Shown here: positions 18,219 to 27,257 of the stretch, piece by piece | Position numbering within the stretch: the first letter of the stretch is position 1 | Layout: every line of letters begins with the position of its first letter | DNA from: JBGAWK01 sp044227665 | GTDB taxonomy: Bacteria; Bacteroidota; Bacteroidia; Chitinophagales; JADIYW01 | Reading direction: 5' to 3' | Length of the DNA: 64,000 bases | NCBI GenBank assembly: GCA_044227665.1 | Contig: JBGAWK010000006.1 | Coordinates: 18,113 to 82,112, forward strand | Notes under the pieces: model-generated | Database searches by the model: none | Seen by the model: the letters and a program-made list of their open reading frames with translations, nothing else | Told to the model about the DNA's origin: nothing | Position numbers and translations under genes: made by a program

Positions 18219-18995
18219 ATGCATAAAAAGTCCTATATATTATTGTTTGTCATAGCCTTGATATTTACTTTCACTTCTGTCCAATGTAAAAAAATAGTCA
18301 TAGAAAAACCAGAAATAGGTATTGAGGACACTACCGGTTCCTCGATAATATGCACAGAGATACAAGATCCTACAAAAAAATTCTACACATCTATACCGAA
18401 TTTAGATTTTGAATATTGGAAACCTTCTACCTCCAAGAAATATCTAGACCCAGAACCATCATGTTTTTGGGCTACGCCCAATAAAAGTCGCGATATTATC
18501 AATACTATTCCGGCTACAGTATTCAGAGTAGGTAATGATAGTGCTTATTCCGGAAAATATGCAGCCATGATACGTACCGGAAAATGGGCGGGATTAATAG
18601 TAGGTGGCACCATAGCTTCTGGAGACTTTAAGCCTAATTTGAGTAACCCATTACAATCCATAAGCTTTGGCAAGGGCTTCAAGAAAAGACCCAAGTCCAT
18701 AAGTGGCTATTACAAATATTATTCTGTAGCCGGAGATTCTTGTAGTGTTTATTGTTTTGTAACCAAGCAAAAGACAGTGAGTGGTAAAAAGATTACAGAT
18801 ACTATAGGTTTTGCAAATATGATTACATCCGAGACAAAGACTACATATACAAAATTTGACTTACCTTTAAAATATAAAACTACAGAGATACCTGATAAGA
18901 TAGTCATATATTTTGCCTCTAGTGAAGGTGCCAGTGAACTACAGGGTCAGGAAGGCAGCACTATGTTTGTAGATGCTGTAAAAATCACATATTAA
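18219..18995 (+). CDS. PCMD-domain lipoprotein
   Basis: 258 residues. The N-terminal hydrophobic segment ends TSVQCKK, a lipobox-like Cys. The mature part carries the PCMD (putative carbohydrate metabolism domain) pattern: NLDFEYW, then CFWATPNKSRD, SGKYAAMIRTGKW, then a beta-sandwich ending in GSTMFVDAVKITY. The domain resembles carbohydrate-binding jelly rolls, so a surface glycan-binding role is likely but unproven. The gene is 10 bp upstream of the outer-membrane barrel gene, suggesting a lipoprotein-barrel pair. Confidence 0.82.
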   Translation: MHKKSYILLFVIALIFTFTSVQCKKIVIEKPEIGIEDTTGSSIICTEIQDPTKKFYTSIPNLDFEYWKPSTSKKYLDPEPSCFWATPNKSRDIINTIPATVFRVGNDSAYSGKYAAMIRTGKWAGLIVGGTIASGDFKPNLSNPLQSISFGKGFKKRPKSISGYYKYYSVAGDSCSVYCFVTKQKTVSGKKITDTIGFANMITSETKTTYTKFDLPLKYKTTEIPDKIVIYFASSEGASELQGQEGSTMFVDAVKITY

Positions 18996-19005
18996 AAATA
19001 AAATC

Positions 19006-19791
19006 ATGAGAAAATTATTTTTATTATTTCTATTACTTATGCTTACTTCCATAAGTATGTATGGTACTATGAAGCCTAAAGATGCCATGCCTAAAGAAAA
19101 AGCGAGATTTCGTCACAATGACATATCATTCAAGGGGGGCATAAGTTTAGGGTTTCCTTTAGGCCCGCTGGTGGTAGGCGCCAAAGGCTTGCCAAAGCCC
19201 GCACCATCATTATCCGCATACTACAATTATCGCTTTACACCAAAGTGGGCAGGCAAGATAGGAGTGCATTATTACTGGATGAAGACCGCTTTTGAGACAC
19301 CTTACAAAGATGTGGTATATGTCGGAGACCTTCCTATCATCACCTCTACGGGCACAATTTATGTATATGATACTGCCAATATTATGTACACTGTCGTAAA
19401 AGATGGCTTATTTAATAATCACTATGTTTCTGTTCCTGTAATGGTGGAATACAGCATACGCAAAGGCTGGAGAGTAGAATTGGGCGGATATGTAGCTTTT
19501 TTGTTGAGAAGTCAAATGACAGGAATGGCAACAGAAGTGATTACGGGCGATGGCAGCCTTCTGGCAGAGCCCGTAGTATTCGATGAGAGTAAAAGATTCA
19601 ACAAAATAGACTACGGTACCAAATTTGGAGTAAGCTATGAATTGCGTAATAAGATGCTTTTTGGGATGCAAGGTACTATAGGCATCCGGGACATTTTCCA
19701 GAAGGAGTTTACTGCTCCTCCGGGAGATTATCGTAATATGGTTATACATTTTGACATAGGATACAGATTGGGAGGAAGTAAAAGACTATAG
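19006..19791 (+). CDS. Outer-membrane beta-barrel protein (PorT/OmpW-like pattern)
   Basis: 261 residues with a signal peptide (MRKLFLLFLLLMLTSISMYG). The mature chain is a series of amphipathic strands (LSAYYNYRFTPKWAGKIGVHYYW, YVSVPVMVEYSI, WRVELGGYVAFLL, YGTKFGVSYEL, MVIHFDIGYRLG), as in 8-10-strand outer-membrane proteins. It forms a pair with the PCMD lipoprotein just upstream and precedes the SixA-like gene by 3 bp. No transport substrate can be deduced. Confidence 0.8.
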   Translation: MRKLFLLFLLLMLTSISMYGTMKPKDAMPKEKARFRHNDISFKGGISLGFPLGPLVVGAKGLPKPAPSLSAYYNYRFTPKWAGKIGVHYYWMKTAFETPYKDVVYVGDLPIITSTGTIYVYDTANIMYTVVKDGLFNNHYVSVPVMVEYSIRKGWRVELGGYVAFLLRSQMTGMATEVITGDGSLLAEPVVFDESKRFNKIDYGTKFGVSYELRNKMLFGMQGTIGIRDIFQKEFTAPPGDYRNMVIHFDIGYRLGGSKRL

Positions 19792-19794
19792 TAC

Positions 19795-20322
19795 TTGCGC
19801 ACAGTTACACTCATCCGACATGCTAAGTCTAGTTGGGAAGATTCTAGCTTACAGGATCTCATTAGACCATTAAGTAGTAGAGGTATAGAAAATACCACAC
19901 TTTTGGGTAATTACATTTTTGTCAAAAAATTTACTTTGGACAAAATACTTTGTAGCCCAGCTACTCGTGCCATACATACGGCAATTAATCTAGGAGACTG
20001 GATAGGGTATCCTCATAAAAATATAAAGATTTCTAAAGTATTATACTATGGCAAAGTTGGCAATGTGGTCAAGACATTACAGCAGCAAAATGATAAGTAT
20101 AATCATATATGTATGGTAGGACATGAACCCTTGCTTAGTGAACTTGCAGAATATCTATGTGGCAGTGCTCCCGAGAAATTTGTAACTTGTGGAATGCTTA
20201 CGATACAGTTTGATGTGCTATTGTGGGAAGATATAAATAAGTGTTCTGGTAAGATGGAATCATTTATCACCCCAAAGTATGTTCATGCCCTTCAACAGCA
20301 TGTATTGGAAATACATGTGTAG
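19795..20322 (+). CDS. SixA-like histidine phosphatase
   Basis: 175 residues. The phosphohistidine motif LIRHAKSSW lies at the N-terminus and a second catalytic His is in MVGHEPLLSEL. CSPATRAIHTA is the usual second Arg-containing motif. SixA-type enzymes remove phosphate from phosphohistidine proteins or small substrates. The start is TTG at 19795, since no ATG precedes the conserved motif in frame after the previous gene's stop. Its last 56 bp overlap the end of the convergent dus gene. Confidence 0.88.
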   Translation: MRTVTLIRHAKSSWEDSSLQDLIRPLSSRGIENTTLLGNYIFVKKFTLDKILCSPATRAIHTAINLGDWIGYPHKNIKISKVLYYGKVGNVVKTLQQQNDKYNHICMVGHEPLLSELAEYLCGSAPEKFVTCGMLTIQFDVLLWEDINKCSGKMESFITPKYVHALQQHVLEIHV

Positions 20323-21340
20323 TCATCTCTTCCAGAATTTCTAGCAATTCCAGATAATTATAGTTTTGCACCAATCTCATTCTATAAGGTTTGCTATGTG
20401 GAATGCCTTTCAAATAGTTGGAATAATGCTGGCGCATTTCCAGAATGCCAAGTTTCTCTCCTTTCCATAGTATAGAGCGGTTTAGGTGTTCTTTTATTGC
20501 TGCGATTCTATCTTGTATCAGGGGTTCAGGAAGTAGGCTTCCCGTATTTAAGTAATATTTAATTTGGTCAAATATCCAAGGATTGCCTATGGCGGCTCTT
20601 CCTACCATGATGCCATCTACACCATAGCGATTTTTGTATTCTACAGCCTTTTGTGGAGTATCAATGTCGCCATTGCCGAAGACAGGAATATGCATTCTGG
20701 CATTGTTCTTCACTTCACCTATAAGTGTCCAATCTGCATCTCCTTTGTACATCTGCTTACGTGTACGTCCATGTATAGTGATTGCTGCGATTCCTATATC
20801 CTGAAGGCGTTCTGCAACCTCCACTACATTCTTTGAGCCTTCGTCCCACCCCAATCTCGTCTTTACCGTTACAGGAAGATGTACTGCATTTACTACTTCC
20901 CGTGTAAGTCTTATCATCTTAGGAATATCTTGTAGTATGCCTGCGCCTGCCATCTTACATACTACCTTATTTACAGGACAACCATAATTTATATCAATAA
21001 GGGTGGGATTGGCAGTTTCAGCAATACGTGCCGCTTCTATCATGGCACTCTCCTCACCCCCAAATAATTGGATGCCTATAGGACGCTCATGGTCATAGAT
21101 GTCCAACTTTTGGAGGCTTTTGTGTGCATCGCGGATAAGCCCTTCCGAAGAGATAAATTCTGTGTACATGAGATCTGCACCATGTAGCTTACACAGATGC
21201 CTGAAAGGTGGGTCGCTCACATCTTCCATAGGTGCTAGCAGTAGCGGAAATTCAGGGAGAATAATATCCTTAATTTTGACAATATTGCCTTGTAGTATTT
21301 CAGAATCATAGCTGCTGCTGTTGTCGTGGGTGTTTTCCAT
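20267..21340 (-). CDS. dusB: tRNA-dihydrouridine synthase
   Basis: 357 residues. FMN-dependent TIM barrel with LLAPMEDVSDPPFR at the N-terminus, the catalytic Cys in DINYGCPVNKVV, the phosphate/FMN loops ITIHGRTRKQMYKG and VFGNGDID, and DGIMVGRAAIGNPWIF. It reduces uridines in the tRNA D-loop. The C-terminal extension (about 25 residues beyond the usual helical domain) runs into the opposite strand of the SixA-like gene. The symbol dusB rests on overall resemblance; the exact Dus subfamily is not proven. Confidence 0.92.
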   Translation of the reverse strand: MENTHDNSSSYDSEILQGNIVKIKDIILPEFPLLLAPMEDVSDPPFRHLCKLHGADLMYTEFISSEGLIRDAHKSLQKLDIYDHERPIGIQLFGGEESAMIEAARIAETANPTLIDINYGCPVNKVVCKMAGAGILQDIPKMIRLTREVVNAVHLPVTVKTRLGWDEGSKNVVEVAERLQDIGIAAITIHGRTRKQMYKGDADWTLIGEVKNNARMHIPVFGNGDIDTPQKAVEYKNRYGVDGIMVGRAAIGNPWIFDQIKYYLNTGSLLPEPLIQDRIAAIKEHLNRSILWKGEKLGILEMRQHYSNYLKGIPHSKPYRMRLVQNYNYLELLEILEEMTTHVFPIHAVEGHEHTLG

Positions 21341-21493
21341 ATACTGCTGATATTCGAGTTGTTTTATGAATAAAACTTGTGATATTTATGGTAAAAGTAA
21401 TCCAAAACGCAGGAGGGCACTGTCATGCATAGATACTAATTAATAGAGACTATATTATTATATGTTATCACAAATATACATCTTTGTAGTGCC

Positions 21494-22432
21494 ATGCCTA
21501 ATCAAAAGGGTGTTTTTTCGGAACTTTTACCATCCCAGCAACTTATAGCCGCCATATTATTATGGATAGCTTGCCTAGGATTTTCATCCTTATGTATTCA
21601 ATATATTCATGATGTACTAGGCATACAGGGTGTTGCTAGGCATATAAAATCCTTACAGCATAATGATATAGCAATCATGCGATTCACCCAGATAGCCAGT
21701 ACAATACTGGGATTCCTATTGCCATCACTACTCTATGGATTCTTGATTACCTATAAGCCATTCGGCTACTTTTCGCTAATATCCGATTTTGATTTAAAGT
21801 GGCTGTTTATGGCCGTAGTACTCATATTAAGTATCTATCCATTAGTAGGGTTATTAGCGGAGATGAATGGGAAGATAAGTTTTCCGGATGGATGGTCAGC
21901 CTTAGAAAAGGAACTAATAGACTTGGAAAAACTTGCCAAAGAGTATGTTGTAGCTTTTATGGACGATAAGAGTGCGACAATATTTATCATAAACCTCTTT
22001 ATGATAGCCATAATTCCAGCTATTTGCGAGGAATTTTTTTTTAGGGGAGTTATCCAACGTATATCTTACAAGGTCTTTGGCAATTTCCATTTGGCAGTAT
22101 TGTTTAGTGCATTTTTCTTTGCTTTTAGTCATTTTGAATTTTATACTTTTTTGCCTCGTATTGCATTAGGACTATTACTGGGCTATATGTATTATTATTC
22201 AGGAAGTCTTGTCATGCCTATATTTACACATCTCCTGAATAATGCGATGGCAGTGATAGCCTTATATATTACGGTATTGAGAGGGCAGTCTATTACTATG
22301 GAGGTACAGGAATCCATTCCCTTATACCTAGTAATCATCTCTACCGTAGGCTTTGTGGTAGTGTATTTTTATTTTGTACAGTCTTCAAAATCATTTAGAG
22401 AAAAAAACACTAAGAAGTCTCCCATCTTATGA
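21494..22432 (+). CDS. CPBP/CAAX-type intramembrane metalloprotease
   Basis: 312 residues with about eight membrane helices. The ABI/CPBP signature is complete: EE-x3-R in CEEFFFRGVIQR (Glu179, Glu180, Arg184), His213 in FAFSHFEF and His246 in PIFTHLLNNA. These form the active site of Rce1-like glutamyl proteases. Bacterial members act in bacteriocin resistance, signalling or unknown roles. A near-consensus -7 box (CATCTTTG, 21479-21486) ends 7 bp before its ATG. It precedes cdsA by 57 bp. Confidence 0.9.
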   Translation: MPNQKGVFSELLPSQQLIAAILLWIACLGFSSLCIQYIHDVLGIQGVARHIKSLQHNDIAIMRFTQIASTILGFLLPSLLYGFLITYKPFGYFSLISDFDLKWLFMAVVLILSIYPLVGLLAEMNGKISFPDGWSALEKELIDLEKLAKEYVVAFMDDKSATIFIINLFMIAIIPAICEEFFFRGVIQRISYKVFGNFHLAVLFSAFFFAFSHFEFYTFLPRIALGLLLGYMYYYSGSLVMPIFTHLLNNAMAVIALYITVLRGQSITMEVQESIPLYLVIISTVGFVVVYFYFVQSSKSFREKNTKKSPIL

Positions 22433-22470
22433 TACTACGTATGTATCTGTATTTTTTAAATATATAAATG

Positions 22471-22478
22471 TATTTTTG
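22471..22478 (+). promoter_or_regulatory. -7 box TATTTTTG before cdsA
   Basis: Perfect TAnnTTTG, 11 bp before ATG 22490; no clear -33 TTG. Confidence 0.45.
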
Positions 22479-22489
22479 TAGTTATTAAT

Positions 22490-23344
22490 ATGAATAGTGA
22501 GTTGCGTACCCGAATTATTACGGGAATAATTTTTGTAACTATAATGATTTCAGCCATAGTGTATGGCGAAAATACTTTCCTTATCATATTTGGCTTGTTA
22601 ATTATTCTATCAATAAGTGAATACTATAAGATGCTGGAAAGCAGGATTGTAGGTAGCGATGATTGGAAGTTTTTATATAAAATACTTAATACAGCATTTG
22701 GAACTACAATATTTGGTGTCATTTTCTTGGTAGCAAGTGCCAAAATAGACTTAATATTTATTTCTATAATAGCAGCCTTTCCGCTGATGTGGTTGCTAAT
22801 AGAAATGTATCACAATACTGACAGTCCGTTTCTCAACGTATGCTTCAATGTGATGGCTGTTTTTTATATCGTCGTGCCTTTTGCCTCTGCCAGTTTCTTG
22901 GTTTTTGACAGAGATAATTTTACCTATCATAGCAATTATCTTTTGGCAGTGATGATTTTTGCATGGACCAATGATTCTTTTGCCTACTTAGTAGGAAGAA
23001 AATTTGGCAAGAATAAGTTGTACCCTCGATTGTCTCCAAAAAAGACTTGGGAAGGCACTATAGGCGGTGCTGTGGCAGCAATTCTATTTTCGGGATTGGT
23101 ATATTGGCTATTTCCCAAATTGGGGTATTCCGAAGTTAGTTTATTTCATTACTTTATGATGGCAGTAATTACAGCTATCATGAGTACGAATGGTGACCTT
23201 GCAGAGAGCATGATAAAGAGAAATTTAGCCATAAAAGATACAGGAAGTATTCTACCTGGACATGGGGGCTTTTTAGACCGTTTTGATGGTCTTTTATTTT
23301 CACTGCCTGCAAATGTTTTATATATCATAGTGGCAGGTATATGA
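22490..23344 (+). CDS. cdsA: Phosphatidate cytidylyltransferase (CDP-diglyceride synthase)
   Basis: 284 residues with about eight membrane helices. The CdsA signature is present in the C-terminal third: LSPKKTWEGTIGG, then NGDLAESMIKRNLAIKDTGS and LPGHGGFLDRFDG. It makes CDP-diacylglycerol from phosphatidate and CTP, the branch point for membrane phospholipids. Its stop overlaps the start of the next gene by 4 bp (ATGA), an unexpected coupling to a secreted protein. Confidence 0.97.
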   Translation: MNSELRTRIITGIIFVTIMISAIVYGENTFLIIFGLLIILSISEYYKMLESRIVGSDDWKFLYKILNTAFGTTIFGVIFLVASAKIDLIFISIIAAFPLMWLLIEMYHNTDSPFLNVCFNVMAVFYIVVPFASASFLVFDRDNFTYHSNYLLAVMIFAWTNDSFAYLVGRKFGKNKLYPRLSPKKTWEGTIGGAVAAILFSGLVYWLFPKLGYSEVSLFHYFMMAVITAIMSTNGDLAESMIKRNLAIKDTGSILPGHGGFLDRFDGLLFSLPANVLYIIVAGI

Positions 23345-24765
23345 GTAGTAAATTTGGGGTATTACTATGTGTCTTTTTTGCTTTCAATAATACAATTGCG
23401 CAAGTATATAATGCACAGCATATTGGGCTGCTATCTCGCTGGGATGGTGCTAATGCAAGTATAGGCGTAGCTGGCAATCGCTATAGTGGATGTTTTGGGT
23501 ATGAAGCTGAGGGGCGGCAATATGCCATTGTTGCTTCTGCCGATGGCACATATTTTATAGATATAAGTATTGAGCAGTCTCCAGTAGTTCGCGACTATGT
23601 CAAAGGTGCAAAGCCTTCGTGTACGTGGCGTGAAGTACATACCTATGGTCATTACGCTTATATCGTTAGTGATGATGCCATGCCCAATGCCTTACAAATT
23701 ATTGACCTGTCGCCACTACCAGATAGCGTAAAACTCGTTCATCAGTCGGATTCTATTTTTGCTAGAAGTCATACCCTATATGTAGATAATGGGCACTTAT
23801 ATACATCTAGTGTGAAATATAATGCTACATCGTCCTCGTCACTAGCAGTATGGGATATTGTTACAAATCCTGAAACACCTATCTTGCTTCGTAAACTCGA
23901 TGACGATATACCTACGACTATTATTGGAAATGTGCATGATGCCATAAGCTATAATGATACCATCTTTGCCTCCGTAGGTTATCAGGGACTATTTATCTTG
24001 CGCTATGATGCTGTACAGAATAAATTTTCTATATTAGGTAGCTATAGCAACTATGAGAGTGGGGGGGCGTATAATCACAATGCTGCCTTGCTGGAAGATA
24101 AGAAAACATTGGTATTCACAGATGAAGTGCCTAAGGACTTGGATGCTAAAGCTATAGATGTTACTGACTTTAGTGATATCAGTGCGGTATGTAAGTTTAA
24201 TTCCACATATAAGGCTACACCACATAATATTTATGCTGCGGGATTTGGGTCTAGAGTGATTTTATCCTACTATCAAGATGGAATATGGATATATGACTTT
24301 TCCAATAGAGAAGTGCCGGTAGTTGCAGGCTACTTTGACACCCATTATCAGACGGTAGGCAGCAATCATAATTACAGCAACCCTGGTGGTGCATATAAAG
24401 GCAACTGGGGAGCTTATCTTTTTCCTTCCAATAAAAGGTTGATAGCTCTAGATATGCAGAACGGACTCTTTGTCCTAAATGCAGATACGGCACTGGGTCT
24501 CATAACTACACCCATAAAGAAGCAGTATATCAATGCAGATTATGTAGTTTACCCAAATCCTGTGAAAGATTTTTTACATATTAAAATGAGTCAAGGGCAA
24601 CTATATGATTACGAGATTATTTCTCCTATGGGAAATGTGGTACTTTGTGGCTCTTGGCAATCTGGCAATGCTATGAGTGTAGATATACTACCTAGAGGAT
24701 TATATTTCTTAAGACTCAAAGAGGATGATAGAGAGCAGTATCTGCTCAAATTTATCAAAGAATAG
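23341..24765 (+). CDS. Choice-of-anchor B (LVIVD-type) secreted protein with T9SS type A sorting domain
   Basis: 474 residues. Signal peptide (FGVLLCVFFAFNNTIAQ), then a beta-propeller-like region with repeated I/V-D-I/L-S units (YFIDISIEQSPV, QIIDLSPLPDSV, DISAVCKFN), typical of choice-of-anchor B proteins. The C-terminal 80 residues are a type A sorting domain (VVYPNPVKDFLHIKM, YEIISPMGNVV, LPRGLYFLRLK). It should be exported by type IX secretion. Function unknown. It converges with the ABC transporter gene with only 5 bp between them. Confidence 0.88.
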   Translation: MSSKFGVLLCVFFAFNNTIAQVYNAQHIGLLSRWDGANASIGVAGNRYSGCFGYEAEGRQYAIVASADGTYFIDISIEQSPVVRDYVKGAKPSCTWREVHTYGHYAYIVSDDAMPNALQIIDLSPLPDSVKLVHQSDSIFARSHTLYVDNGHLYTSSVKYNATSSSSLAVWDIVTNPETPILLRKLDDDIPTTIIGNVHDAISYNDTIFASVGYQGLFILRYDAVQNKFSILGSYSNYESGGAYNHNAALLEDKKTLVFTDEVPKDLDAKAIDVTDFSDISAVCKFNSTYKATPHNIYAAGFGSRVILSYYQDGIWIYDFSNREVPVVAGYFDTHYQTVGSNHNYSNPGGAYKGNWGAYLFPSNKRLIALDMQNGLFVLNADTALGLITTPIKKQYINADYVVYPNPVKDFLHIKMSQGQLYDYEIISPMGNVVLCGSWQSGNAMSVDILPRGLYFLRLKEDDREQYLLKFIKE

Positions 24766-24770
24766 ACACT

Positions 24771-26459
24771 TTAAATTTCTGAGAACCCATACCAGCGACT
24801 AAAAAAAGCTGAATGTTGACTTCTATGCGTCACGCCTATAATGGTGAGATGGGGATAGTATTTCGATATGTTTTCAAAAATCATATCTTCTGTAGCCTTA
24901 TCTAGGGCAGAGGTGGCTTCATCCATGATGAGTATGGGCGATTCCATAAGCAAAGCCCGCGCAAGAGCTATACGCTGACGTTCGCCACCGCTAAGGGTGA
25001 GATGCTCGGTATCCATAATAGTATCCCATCCCCTATTTTGATTGCTGATGACATCTACCATTCCTGTGGTAACTATTGCTTTCTGCCATTGCATATCGTC
25101 ATACTCTCTACCTAAAGCAATATTTTCTCTAATAGTTATAGGAAATATTACGCCATCTTGAGGAATATAGTTCATAATCTTCCAAATACTGGACGTATCA
25201 ATACTATCTATTGCTATGCCATCAATAAGGATATTACCGCTGGTAAATGGAATAATTCCCATGATACATTTTAGAAAGGAACTCTTGCCACTACCTGTAA
25301 TTCCCGATATGCCTATATGTTCCCCCTTACGAATAGATAGCTGTATTTTACTAAAAATATTTTTGTCTTTGATAGTTAACGCTAAGTTTTCTATACATAT
25401 CTCTTCTTCAAATCCCGATATGGATATTTTTTCTTTGAAATTAGGAATATTTTCTGTGGCTAGAAAATCTTGAATTTCTTGCCACGAGGCCTTAGATTTT
25501 TGTAGGTTACTAATGGCATTGCTCAAAGATTTGGCGGGGTTGATAATTTGTGAGAATACGACTATAAAGGTGATAAATACTTCTGGAGTCATCATTTCGT
25601 GCTGCAATACCTGTATGCCTCCAATACACAATATCGAAAGCACTACACAGATTCCCAAGAATTCCGCCAAGGGCGATGCCAACTCTTTTTTCTGTAAGAA
25701 AATATTCTGCAAGAGTCTCCATTTTTCCTGTTTAGCAGAAAACATTGCCATAAAAAAATCACTGGACAGCATCGTTCTGATAACTAGAAAGCCTTGAAGT
25801 GTACTGCTGATAAGTGCTGTATTGGAAGATTGTAGCTGCTGTAGTGCAATAGATTTTATTTTGAGGCTGCGTAGTGCCTTTCCGATGATGGCAGCAGATA
25901 CTAGGAGCATCAAAAGGGCAATGGCAGTAAGCTTCCAATTCATCCAAAACAAGGTGCAAAGTGTTACCATTAATATCACAGGTTCTTTGATTATAGCTTC
26001 GCTAAAGTAGATGAGACCATATTCCACTTCTTGCACATCTTGTATGAACAGCGACAATACCTTTCCCTTCTCCTTTTTTTCTATTTGCAAAATGTCTTTA
26101 TGTAAAAAATTGATATACATAAGATTGCGCAACTGCCCCATAATGCCGCTGCGTATGGGTGCTAACACGTATTGCGCAAGATATCGAAAAATATTTTTTG
26201 TAAAAAAAATTATGGCAGCTATGACACACAATATCGTTAAAGCGCGGATTTTGCCATGTGCGGAAATAATTTGTAAGAACATCTGCTCAAAAAATATGTT
26301 CTTATCTTTGTTGTTGATATCATAAAAGAGCAATCTAAGGAAGGGTATCAACATCAGTAAGGAGAACACAGACATCAGCGAAGACAGCAGTGTGAACAAT
26401 GCGTAAGCCATCACGCCTCTTCTATGTATATATAGTAACTCCTTCCAAAAACTTGGCAT
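24771..26459 (-). CDS. ABC exporter, fused membrane and ATPase domains (MsbA-like)
   Basis: 562 residues from ATG 26459 (MPSFWKELLYIHRRG). Longer readings in this frame run into rbfA on the other strand and are rejected. Six membrane helices lie in residues 1-310; the ATPase follows with Walker A GITGSGKSS, signature LSGGERQRIALARALL, Walker B ILIMDEATSALD and switch His in GVTHRSQH. It works as a homodimeric exporter, possibly of lipid or a lipid-linked compound; the substrate is not evident. It is divergent from rbfA with a 34-bp shared promoter region. Confidence 0.93.
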   Translation of the reverse strand: MPSFWKELLYIHRRGVMAYALFTLLSSLMSVFSLLMLIPFLRLLFYDINNKDKNIFFEQMFLQIISAHGKIRALTILCVIAAIIFFTKNIFRYLAQYVLAPIRSGIMGQLRNLMYINFLHKDILQIEKKEKGKVLSLFIQDVQEVEYGLIYFSEAIIKEPVILMVTLCTLFWMNWKLTAIALLMLLVSAAIIGKALRSLKIKSIALQQLQSSNTALISSTLQGFLVIRTMLSSDFFMAMFSAKQEKWRLLQNIFLQKKELASPLAEFLGICVVLSILCIGGIQVLQHEMMTPEVFITFIVVFSQIINPAKSLSNAISNLQKSKASWQEIQDFLATENIPNFKEKISISGFEEEICIENLALTIKDKNIFSKIQLSIRKGEHIGISGITGSGKSSFLKCIMGIIPFTSGNILIDGIAIDSIDTSSIWKIMNYIPQDGVIFPITIRENIALGREYDDMQWQKAIVTTGMVDVISNQNRGWDTIMDTEHLTLSGGERQRIALARALLMESPILIMDEATSALDKATEDMIFENISKYYPHLTIIGVTHRSQHSAFFSRWYGFSEI

Positions 26460-26466
26460 ATAAACA

Positions 26467-26474
26467 CAAATATA
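26467..26474 (-). promoter_or_regulatory. -7 box TATATTTG of the ABC exporter gene
   Basis: Perfect match on the minus strand, ending 7 bp before the ATG at 26459. It lies back to back with the rbfA -7 box, 3 bp away. Confidence 0.5.
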
Positions 26475-26477
26475 ACT

Positions 26478-26485
26478 TATTTTTG
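26478..26485 (+). promoter_or_regulatory. -7 box TATTTTTG of rbfA
   Basis: Perfect match ending 8 bp before ATG 26494. A TTG at 26453-26455, inside the start of the ABC gene, lies 22 bp upstream, slightly beyond the usual spacing. Confidence 0.5.
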
Positions 26486-26493
26486 TAGCAATC

Positions 26494-26931
26494 ATGGACT
26501 CAATACGACAACAGCAAGTGGCAAAACAGGTACAAGTAGCCCTCAGTGACATCTTTAGGAATGAAGCCTCTGAAATATTGGAAGGTGCAATGGTGACGGT
26601 GTCGGCGGTGCGCATGACTCCCGATTTACTTACAGCGAGATGTTACCTAGGCGTATTTAATACCCCTAAGCCCGAAGATATATTAGGCTATATTCATGCC
26701 AATAACAAAGAATTGCGGAGGCTGCTTGGTAATAAAATGAAGAACAAAGTTCGTCGTATCCCCGAATTACACTTCTATAGAGACGATACCTTGGAAGAAG
26801 TCTTCAGGTTGGAGAAAATTTTTAGCGACATCCATAAGCAAGATAAAAAAATTGAAGAAATACGCAAGAACAGCCATTTTGTAGATGAAAATCCCTACAA
26901 AGAGGATGCCGATATGGATGATTGGAGCTAA
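26494..26931 (+). CDS. rbfA: 30S ribosome-binding factor A
   Basis: 145 residues, single KH-like domain. The N-terminus (RQQQVAKQVQVALSDIFRNEA) and the block LRRLLGNKMKNKVRRIPELHFYRDDTLEE are diagnostic. RbfA binds the 30S subunit during late maturation of 16S rRNA. The C-terminal 30 residues are an acidic/basic tail of low complexity (KQDKKIEEIRKNS and an Asp-rich end). It is followed 70 bp later by tRNA-Met, which has its own promoter. Confidence 0.96.
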   Translation: MDSIRQQQVAKQVQVALSDIFRNEASEILEGAMVTVSAVRMTPDLLTARCYLGVFNTPKPEDILGYIHANNKELRRLLGNKMKNKVRRIPELHFYRDDTLEEVFRLEKIFSDIHKQDKKIEEIRKNSHFVDENPYKEDADMDDWS

Positions 26932-26948
26932 AATCTTTTACAATCCCT

Positions 26949-26978
26949 TTGGAGAATTAAAATTTATCTTTACCTTTG
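26949..26978 (+). promoter_or_regulatory. Promoter of tRNA-Met
   Basis: TTG at 26949-26951, a 19-bp spacer and TACCTTTG at 26971-26978: a textbook Bacteroidetes promoter. It is followed by CAGTCC, giving the 10-mer TTTGCAGTCC also found before tRNA-Phe, rpsL and infA. Confidence 0.88.
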
Positions 26979-27001
26979 CAGTCCGTTTCTGATGAGGAAC
27001 A

Positions 27002-27075
27002 GGTCTTGTAGCTCAGCCGGTTAGAGCACCTGACTCATAATCAGGGGGTCCCTGGTTCGAGCCCAGGCGGGACCA
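27002..27075 (+). tRNA. tRNA-Met (anticodon CAT)
   Basis: 74 nt cloverleaf: acceptor GGTCTTG/CGGGACC (two adjacent T-G wobbles), D-arm GCTC/GAGC, anticodon stem CCTGA/TCAGG with loop CTCATAA, variable GGGTC, T-arm CCTGG/CCAGG with loop TTCGAGC, discriminator A. CCA is not encoded (the next bases are CAG). Base pair 1-72 is intact and the anticodon stem lacks three G-C pairs, so it is not the initiator. It is most likely elongator tRNA-Met; a CAT-anticodon tRNA-Ile modified by TilS is the alternative. Confidence 0.93.
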
Positions 27076-27084
27076 CAGGCAAAA

Positions 27085-27120
27085 GGAGTTAGAAATCAAA
27101 GTTCTAGCTCCTTTTTTGTT
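27085..27120 (+). terminator. Rho-independent terminator after tRNA-Met
   Basis: Stem GGAGTTAGAA (27085-27094) with TTCTAGCTCC (27102-27111), one G-T pair, 7-nt loop, followed by six T. The next 137 bp (27121-27257) show no gene or motif I recognise. Confidence 0.92.
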
Positions 27121-27257
27121 ATAGTGTAATGTATTTCTTATAGATAATAGTTTGGTCGCAAGTAATATATTTATACACCCCTGCGGTCTAAGTGTGGGCT
27201 AGTTAGCGAAGGGTCAGCAATGTTGATTAGATATAGTATTATATACGAGCAATAAGC

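Noticed and set aside
26460..26615. N-terminal extension of the ABC exporter to 26615
   Set aside because: It would cover the start of rbfA on the other strand and adds 52 Cys/Ser/Thr-rich residues before a normal exporter N-terminus at 26459.
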